This document shows, in pieces, positions 57,339 to 64,000 of a DNA stretch of 64,000 bases. This DNA comes from Paramacrobiotus metropolitanus (taxonomy: Eukaryota; Tardigrada; Eutardigrada; Parachela; Macrobiotidae): positions 248,001 to 312,000 of the forward strand of contig NW_026570302.1 in the NCBI RefSeq assembly GCF_019649055.1. Reading direction: 5' to 3'. Position 1 is the stretch's first letter. Each line of letters starts with the position of its first letter. A model generated the notes under the pieces. The model worked only from the letters and a program-made list of their open reading frames with translations. It had not been told where the DNA came from and made no database searches. The translations under genes and the position numbers were made by a program.

Positions 57339-57515
57339 GTGAGGAGAGAAGCGGCTCACGTACAGCGACAAAATCTTTCAAATGATTTCAACGTATTGCG
57401 CCGTGGTGCAGTGGTACTGCCTACGCGGATCTAACGATGTAGCCGGGGTTCGATTCCCTCATCGGCGCCTTTTTCAGCAGTTTTTCGATTTCCCTCGGAT
57501 TGCGCCCTGCTGATT
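57339..57515 (+). repeat. Right terminal repeat (LTR) of the TRIM
   Basis: 177 bp. Begins GTGAGGAGAGAAGCGGCTCA directly after the polypurine tract and ends CCCTGCTGATT, followed by the GTGT target duplication. Confidence 0.8.
57398..57469 (+). promoter_or_regulatory. tRNA-like unit in right LTR (Pol III A and B boxes)
   Basis: 72 nt. GCGCCG at the start pairs with CGGCGC at the end. A box TGGTGCAGTGG and a perfect B box GGTTCGATTCC are spaced as in tRNA genes, and TTTTT follows (57470-57474). The acceptor ends and D arm resemble animal tRNA-Gly. The anticodon arm is not canonical (CTAC/GTAG stem with a 14-nt loop), so it is unlikely to act as a translating tRNA. It more probably serves as promoter and start of the element's RNA. 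Confidence 0.7.
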
Positions 57516-59503
57516 GTGTGGTACGCTACGGACGAGTGATCGATGTGACTGACATCGGGTTCTATGTGGATTTGTTGTCTACCGAGGGACGCCGATTCTT
57601 CCCCTTCGGCAGCAACGCCTTCCGTCCGCCCACTGCCCCGAACCGTGAGTGGGGAGGTCTAGCCAACGAGTATGCTAAACCGGACCTGACCATCCTCGTG
57701 GAAGTGCTGATGCGCGAAACGCCTAGCGGCCCATGGAGATGGTATCCTGCTGAAATGGTTAATCTGGCTCGCGGTGCACAGTACGAATCGTACAACGTGG
57801 CTATTGTGCACTGGGGTGCGACGGTGGCGCGTACGGATATCGTCCTCGGCGAGCCAATCCGCCGCAGAGACCCGAGCCATTGGGGGACAGCCGCAGCAGG
57901 CAAACGCATTGAGAAGGAAACATTTGCTAAAGCTGGCATGCCATTACCTAAGGCTTACTGCTCGCTGTCGGCAAAAGAATTGCGCCGATTGATGCCGAGT
58001 TACCGGTTGGATTGTGCTGGATGGTGGATGTGGTCGTTTGCCTTCGTGGATATTGTGGACGATCATTTATGGTACATCGAGCGTCCTCGGACAGAACGCG
58101 CAGCCGGCGGAAATTTTTTGGATGAACTTTTGGTAAGAATGTGCCTTTGGGTTGTTTCAACAGGCTTTTCTAGTCCCTTCGCGCTGATTGTGTAGGATTT
58201 TTCACCAGCGGCGCTTCACAGCATATTGTTTGACCATTTTGCACGCACCTTTCGACTGCCAAAGCCAACGACCGTAGAATTGGAAAACCAGGAATCACAT
58301 GATGTTTCGACTGTGTTGTCTGGGGAATTATGGTTGGAGGTCTTCTCTCAGTTAGGTACCTTGCCACGAACTTTACTGCGGACTGTGTGCCAGATGTTTG
58401 CCTGCTTACTGGACTCCCCCACTTTGAGTGCAGATATCTTTATCACGACCGCTGACTGCGACCAAATGGAAAATTATGACCGACGGGATTATTTTGTTGT
58501 GGCACCAATTTATCAGTGTCTGAGCTCGTCGACAAAGCGTATCATCGTGGCGGATCGAAAGACGCTGCTGAGTGATAGCGATATTTGGAAGGTGCTGGAT
58601 ATGATCCACTACGTGGCAGAGCGCAGACCACAACTGCGACGGCTAGCACTGTATTTTTTCGGATTCCGCTGCAGCTTCGAACTCGGTTTGACTTGCGATT
58701 CTAGGATGGAGCACGGCAACTGCGTGCTGCATGGGCCTAAACCACTGCAGCAAAATTTCAACGGGTACACCGACGCATCGGATGATATTCGTCTCTGTGA
58801 TTTCGTCGCAGCATACCAGAAGCTTCCCTGCGATGCGATCCGCTTGATTAACTGCACCATGAACGTCAACATGTGGCCTAATACACTGCATCCGCTAGAG
58901 ATCAACCACCTGTCCTTAACTCCACTGGAAAAACCGAATAACCTAGAGTGCACGGAGTGGGAAGCTTTGGAGACGAGTTTACTCGTGCCCACGTTGGATC
59001 AGCGGCAAATGGTATCGCAGTTGTTGACGAAGCTGGGAAATGCCGCGGAGGGCGATCCCCTCATGTCATTTGTCTGCAAGGTAATTTGTTTGTCTAATGC
59101 CATTTTGTGGCAGCATTCTACCGTGTGAACAAATAGTCTTCCGCAATTTTGTCCAACACATCACCCGTAAATGCAGCAACATAACAAAGTGATATTGCGG
59201 CGCAGTATGCGGCAAGGCAAGTAAGGTTCAAAGACGGCTTTGTCGCATAAAGAAAACAACTGAAGTGTACGTTGCCGCAAAAACAGGGATAGAATAACCT
59301 CTTCAAGTATTTTCTGTTGCTGTCGGTCCTCGGGGCAACTTTATTAAACGGCCTTCATTTGCAGGTGTTGTGTGTAACGCAGACAGCGGATCCGCGAAAA
59401 CGTTACACTATCGTTGGAAAAAGTGGTGCATAAATGGCCTAAAGGATGTGCATGTATTGCTGTGCACGCCCTTGTCCCACTGGTGGAAATTGGCACAGGA
59501 TGA

Positions 59504-60820
59504 CGTGAGCAGGAGACTTCTACAATCTTACACTGCAAGCAGATTTTGCTCTCTGCATAGTTAACCTCTTGGGTTAAGGGTAGAATTGTCATTGCTTTTT
59601 CAAAACTGGTTTGAACTTTTCCGGGAGAGAATGTTTTACGCACGCCTGTACAAGTTCTTTTTTATAATTACTGGATTAAGTGGGTTGAGTGCAGGAAGTG
59701 TTTCTGTAACTTTTGATTGAGTGCTAGATGAGTTCATCTACCCTGCATCGATATACGTAGCGTAGCCCGTAGGATATTACTCCACTTTACCTTTACCGTT
59801 GTGAAAACATACATTTGCCTTTACCGTTTTCATTTGCCGTTATCTGTACATTACAACACCAGGTTAGCGCCAACACATTGCTGTTTTCAGTCTTTTCAAT
59901 ACTGTAAAATTATGCAAACATGTTAACAGGTGACTTCGACGTGTATTACGAAATTCAAGTCTAATTACACAGCGGGTGCACCGGCACAAGGCACCGGAAT
60001 GTTTAGTAAACCCCGAAAAGTTATCGCTGTCGCTGACATTCTTCACCTCCAGTCAAACCTTTTAAAATAAGCTCAAGGCTCGGGGCAACCGTTTTCGTCT
60101 TTAATGGAATTTTATTTAATGGAAATGGATATTTAACAAAAAATGTAATTAATTTTCGAATAATAAAATTTTTTAAATTAGCAATTTTTTTAAATCGTCA
60201 GTTTAATTTTGTTGGTTTTTGTTGAAGTTGAATTACATATTTATTTAAGTTCAAATAATATATATTTAAAAAATAAATTTTTAACTTTCTGTACTTGGGA
60301 ACTTTGGGGTAGATTTTTCGTGACAGTGTGACAGCTCCTCCCACCTGTATGACGTCAACCACCAAATAAAATGTATTTAAAAATTATTTATTTTAATTTT
60401 CTATACTTGTGAGCTTTGGGGTACATGAATAAAAATTTGCAAGCAATACAAATGTCTAGAGTAGGAATTGACTAATGACAATGTGTAGAAAAGGCGTTAA
60501 ACTGTAGCTGCAAATACTTCATTCATGATTTTATTACTATACAGATTATTAGTTTACGGAAGAACGTGGCCGGCGACCTTCAGTTATGTGTTAATGAATT
60601 TTATTTTGAAAAAACAAAGATCACTTATACCATTTTTGCTAAAAGAATGCTAATATCGGTACTAATTATTTATTCAGCAAAGAGTCTTCGTACTGTAGTA
60701 ACTAAAGTTGTAGAATCAGCAAAAAGCAGCAGCAAACAGTTGTAGAAAACAGCAGCAGTCAGCTACGTAAACAGGGAGGTGCATCGGCATCTCGTTTGAA
60801 ACTCATTAACTAACACCATC
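59504..60820. other. Intergenic, no gene seen
   Basis: Contains two AT-rich direct repeats around 60240-60310 and 60370-60430, both ending GCTTTGGGGTA or ACTTTGGGGTA. A faint dispersed-repeat copy (TTTACCTTTACCGTT) lies near 59790-59850. The right end (60640-60800) is the duplicated 3' flank shared with FF17. Confidence 0.35.
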
Positions 60821-62706
60821 CTACTCTGCGCCCGTTAATTCTGTTACGATTTCAGCCAGACGGAAAAGAAAGTGCACAGCAAGACGGGACAGTTTCTCCA
60901 GCTGCAAATTCTGCAAGCCACCGATGCACCACTTCTTCCCACGATAGTGCAGCGTCTCTCGTGGATCCACTGTCTGTGTCGCACACAATACCTACAGATC
61001 AAAATAGTAGTTAATATTGCTGGAGAAAGAATAGCAGCAAGACGTATTACTGCACCTTGCAAGCAACGGGAACATGAACGTCTTGGTCAGCCGCAGTAGC
61101 TACCGTTGTCAGCCATTGCGTCAGCATTTGCAGCTGTTCCAAAGTGGGCACTGGCAAACCCATCTCCAAAGTTTCCCACACCGCGCATTCCAGGTTGTTT
61201 GCTTTCTCCAGTCGAGCCATAGAGATCCGGCTGCAGAACTGCGGCGGCAACATATCTGGCCACCCGTTCACGTGGTTGATGTGGACAGTGCATTCTAGCA
61301 AGCGGATGGCATCACATGGAAGACTCTGACATGCCGCGATGAAATCATCGAGGCGAATAACATGCAGATCGCTGGTGTAAGCGTTGAACGTCTGCGGCGC
61401 TGGTTTGGGCCCGTGCTGCACACATTCGTCTTGATCCAACACTGAGTCGTAACTCCGACCGATTTGGAAACTGCAGCGAAAACCTTGAAAGTACAGTGCT
61501 GGCAGGCGCAGTGATGATTTTTGCTCCGCCACATAGTGGATCATGTCCAGCACTTTATAGATATCACAGTCGCTCAACAACGGCTTGCGATCAGCCACGA
61601 TGATGCACTTGGTCGAAGAGCTTAGACATTTAAAAATTGGAGTCACCACATAATAATCCCGGCGGTCATAATTTTCCATTTTACTGAATTCAGTGGTCGT
61701 GACAACAATGTTGGCCGTTAGGGTAATGGAGTCCAGTAAGCAGGAAAACGCTTCACACACAGACCGCAGTATGTTCTGCGTCAGCGTATCCAACTTCGAG
61801 ATGACCTCCAACCACACCTCCACGGATAACGCGGTCAAGGCACGATGTGATTCCTCATTTTCAGACTCCACGGTCGCTGATTGTGGCACGCGAATAACCC
61901 GCGCAAAGCATTCCATCAGTTTATTTTGGAACCTCGTTGAAGTTCCCCTGCAAAATTAACAAAAAGGACAATCAGATGAGCACACTGAAACGATCAAAGG
62001 GGGCATTTCATACCGCCGAGCGGTCGTTGAGTGCACCGTACTCCCTGGGACGCTCGATAAACCACAACCGACCATCAACAATGTCCACGAAGGCAACTGA
62101 CCACATCGACAATCCAATATGATCCAACCAGCTACCCGTCATCATTCTACGTAATTCTTCGGCCGACATGGTGCAATACGCTTTCGGTAACGGCATGCTG
62201 CTTTTAACAAATGTCGCCTTTTCAACCCGTTTGGCTGGTGTGACTGTTTGCTCGGCTGCGGGTGCGTCCACGGTTGTCCACCAGCTGCTTGGCACTCGCT
62301 GACGGATTCTTTCGGCAAGGACAACATCCGTGCGCACCGTCATCGTGCCCCAACGCACGATCCCCACGTTATATGATTCGTACTCTTTACCGCACGCCAA
62401 ATTATCCATTTCTGAGGGATACCACTGCCATGGACTGGAGGGAGTCTCACGCATCAGTACTTCCACGGGGATTGTCAGTCCCGATGTGGCGTACAAGCCG
62501 GCGAGACCTCCAAGTCCACCCATGGTTGTTGTGCCCGTGGAATGCAAGAAGACGCTGCTGCCATACTGGAAGAATCGGCGGCGCTCGGTTGATAAGAAGT
62601 CGACGTAGAACCCGTTGTCCGCAACATCGACCACGCGTCCGTAGCGTGCCACCCCGTCGCCGTCCACAATATCCACACTGTTTGCCTGATCAATTCCACT
62701 GAACAT
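60821..62706 (-). pseudogene. FF19: FF17-type gene with one extra nucleotide at exon 2
   Basis: Exons: 62014-62706 (MFSGIDQANSVDIVDGDG), 61056-61947 and 60821-60991. Intron 1 is 66 bp (GTATGA to TTTTGCAG) and intron 2 is 64 bp (GTGCAG to TCTGTAG). Exon 2 is 892 nt against 891 in FF17. The acceptor is followed by GGGAACTTC where one G fewer would keep the frame (GTSTRFQNKLMECF). With the extra G the frame meets TAA after eight codons. All other parts are open: both barrels, KH0-like TFVKSSMPLPKAYCTMSAEE, F-box LSVEVWLEVISKLDTLTQNILRSV, exon 3 DPRETLHYRGKKWC. The extra base lies in a CCCC run on the + strand, so an assembly error is possible. Translation could also start at the internal ATG 61916. 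Confidence 0.75.
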
Positions 62707-62879
62707 GCTGAAGGGTACCTGGGAGACGATTCACAGAACATGTAGGGTTTACAGTGGAGCTGTGTAAGTAAAATTTAGGAAACCAAGTTGGCAACGTCTA
62801 GATGAAGCGTTCGTACAGAAAATCAGACACAAAACTGACATAGCAGTAATGATTAACCATAATTATTAGGCTATGGCTA

Positions 62880-63060
62880 TTTTTGCCGCAGTATAACAAT
62901 AAGGGTCTGAATAGCCCTCAGGCTATTTTGCCGCACACTGCGCCAGAATAGCCAGTTGGCTATTTTGCCGCACTACGGTGGGCGAAATAGCTTGTTGGCT
63001 ATTTTACCGCACACTGCGTTAAAACAGCTCGTGAGCTATTTTGCCGCACTATGGACGGGA
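62880..63060. repeat. Tandem GGCTATTTTGCCGCAC repeat
   Basis: Four or five degenerate units of about 50 bp, each with GGCTATTTTGCCGCAC followed by a spacer ending in AATAGC or ACAGC. A single copy of the same motif occurs at about 51912. Confidence 0.65.
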
Positions 63061-63065
63061 ACAGC

Positions 63066-63182
63066 ATAATTATAATGCTGCGTGCACGGCGAAACACGGG
63101 CGTTGGCTGCGTGCACGGGTGAATGCACGGGCGTTGGCTATTTGCACGGGGTTCGGGCACGGGTGTTGGGTGCGTGTACGGC
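63066..63182. repeat. GCACGGGCGTTGGCT minisatellite
   Basis: Short GC-rich tandem units GCACGGGCGTTGGCTGCGT with variants, directly after the previous block. Confidence 0.6.
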
Positions 63183-63189
63183 ATTTTAA

Positions 63190-64000
63190 TTTTGTGTTTT
63201 TTTACGTTAACGTATTGGCTGATTTGTGTTAGAAATTATATTACCAATATAATATACACTCATGATGTGTCATGTACTTGTGAACTATGACCATTGTCTA
63301 ACTAGCTGATCTATGAGTGTACGGTGCACCCAGGTCACCAATCCCCTTGTTTAGGTGCAGTAACTTACTAATATCGAGAATGTACCGTGTGCTATATAAG
63401 CAACCAGCTTGTATAACGTTGGATGAACAGAACATAACAGAACTGACACCAGTGTGTGCGACGCTTCCGGTTTCTGTTCCCGTGACTATAATAATCTCAT
63501 AATATAAATTCTGAATAAAATATATATTTTGACGTGATAACATCTTGTGGTTCCCCACGTTTTATTCAGTCACAGCAGGTTTTTCTACCGGTTTTCTGAC
63601 ATATGTTTGATTCAGGTGGTAATGGTGTCAGCTGCATGCTTTCATAAGCAGCTGCCAGGTAAGTTTGCAACGGTTCCAGCTCAAAAATGGCCGTTCCAGG
63701 ATCCATCCCGAAAACGACCGCGGTAGTCACAGCTATCGCATTTCACTTCGCGCTGCTTTTGGCATCTCTCACTTCGATTTTATGCCCTTCATCAAGTTTA
63801 TAATCTTCTTCCAATTTTGCAATATAATAATTCTGAAGCAAAAGAAATCGCCCGTGCTCGCAGGCAACGCCCGTGTTTACCCGTCCACGCAGCATTGAAA
63901 AGTATGTCGGGTTATACCACAAATTACGTTGGCATCGAGATCTTGTCGCCTTCGCCTTAATTGCACCTACGATCAAAAGTCGATTCCTTTAGACTGGAAA
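63190..64000. other. Right edge: no supported gene
   Basis: No family exon, RNA gene or ordered repeat recognised. Open frames are short and unremarkable. Confidence 0.3.

Larger units (their letters stand above)
56936..57515 (+). mobile_element. TRIM-like LTR retroelement with tRNA-like LTRs
   Basis: 580-bp insert. Two terminal direct repeats of 177 bp (56937-57113 and 57339-57515) differ at about a dozen positions. Directly after the left repeat lies TGGTAGCAGA (57114-57123), complementary to the 3' end of animal initiator tRNA-Met (a primer-binding site). Directly before the right repeat lies a polypurine tract (57330-57337, AAAGGGGG). The 225-bp interior has no coding capacity. GTGT is duplicated at 56932-56935 and 57516-57519. 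These are the hallmarks of a terminal-repeat retrotransposon in miniature. Each repeat carries a tRNA-like Pol III unit. The repeat ends are not canonical TG..CA. Alternative: two tandem tRNA-derived SINEs, which would not explain the primer site or the purine tract. Confidence 0.75.
56901..59503 (+). pseudogene. FF18: FF gene interrupted by a retroelement
   Basis: The coding sequence starts at ATG 56901 (MNSVDIVGYDG), is broken after 56935, and resumes at 57516 (VVRYGRVIDVTDIGFYVDL). Removing the insert and one 4-bp duplication leaves 648 nt, a multiple of 3, for exon 1, which ends at 58132. Exon 2 (58196-59080) is open with F-box LSGELWLEVFSQLGTLPRTLLRTV; intron 1 is 63 bp. Exon 3 (59365 to about 59503) keeps VLCVTQTADPR and LHYRWKKWCINGLKDV in different frames and has lost its middle. 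The ancestral start codon upstream is mutated, so the internal Met would have to be used. The insert contains stops in all frames, so without splicing the N-terminus is lost; an ATG after the insert is not well placed. Confidence 0.8.

Noticed and set aside
57398-57469. Calling the unit in the LTR a functional tRNA gene
   Set aside because: The acceptor and T arm look right, but the anticodon arm does not form a 5-bp stem with a 7-nt loop, and the unit is part of an exact-length terminal repeat.
56936-57515. Reading the FF18 insert as an ordinary intron
   Set aside because: There is no acceptor AG near the point where the coding frame resumes, and the insert has a target duplication and terminal repeats. 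It fits a mobile element better.

Overview
The window is eukaryotic and almost certainly from a small-genome invertebrate. Evidence: genes split by short GT-AG introns (mostly 58-75 bp, some longer), an intact mariner transposon, a eukaryotic-type tRNA-Thr(CGU), LINE remnants, MITEs and satellite arrays. The compact genes, short introns and tandem paralogue arrays would fit an ecdysozoan such as a tardigrade, but nothing here proves the species.

The window is dominated by one gene family in about 19 copies or relics on both strands, called FF1-FF19 here from left to right. Each complete copy has three exons joined by two phase-0 introns. Exon 1 (219-257 codons) encodes two Tudor/Agenet-like barrels followed by a short alpha/beta segment, in an order and with motifs like the N-terminal half of FMRP/FXR proteins (Tudor1-Tudor2-KH0). 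Exon 2 (284-300 codons) starts with an F-box and continues into a long region I do not recognise. Exon 3 (51-65 codons) carries a DPRP...HYRGKKWC.DGL motif. The likely product is an F-box adaptor of a Cullin-RING (SCF) ubiquitin ligase whose substrate-reading part is an FMRP-like Tudor module. I know of no described protein with this combination.

Layout: FF1(-) decayed; FF2(-) and FF3(+) intact and divergent; mariner at 10.0-11.3 kb; tRNA-Thr at 11.7 kb; FF4(-) broken with a MITE in intron 1; FF5(+) decayed; FF6(+) intact; FF7(-) with one 1-nt lesion; FF8(+) fragment; LINE-like remnant; FF9(-) decayed, its 5' half replaced by a 20-bp satellite; a repeat-rich stretch at 27.8-30.8 kb; FF10(-) with one frameshift and FF11(+) intact, divergent; LINE 3' remnant at 37.6 kb; FF12 exon-3 relic; FF13(-) with exon 1 damaged; repeats and a hAT-type MITE at 43-44 kb; FF14(-) with one 1-nt lesion; FF15(-) intact; a 148-bp perfect inverted repeat at 52.4-53.0 kb; FF16 relic; FF17(-) intact; FF18(+) interrupted by a 580-bp TRIM-like retroelement; FF19(-) with one extra nucleotide. 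Intact: FF2, FF3, FF6, FF11, FF15, FF17. Four others differ from an open frame by one small indel each, so the cluster is in active birth-and-death turnover (or the assembly has residual indels).

The most unusual mobile element is the 580-bp insert in FF18. It has two 177-bp terminal direct repeats, a primer-binding site matching the 3' end of initiator tRNA-Met, a polypurine tract and a 4-bp target duplication. Each terminal repeat contains a complete tRNA-like unit with Pol III A and B boxes and an oligo-T terminator. It would be a tRNA-bearing counterpart of the 5S-bearing Cassandra elements of plants.
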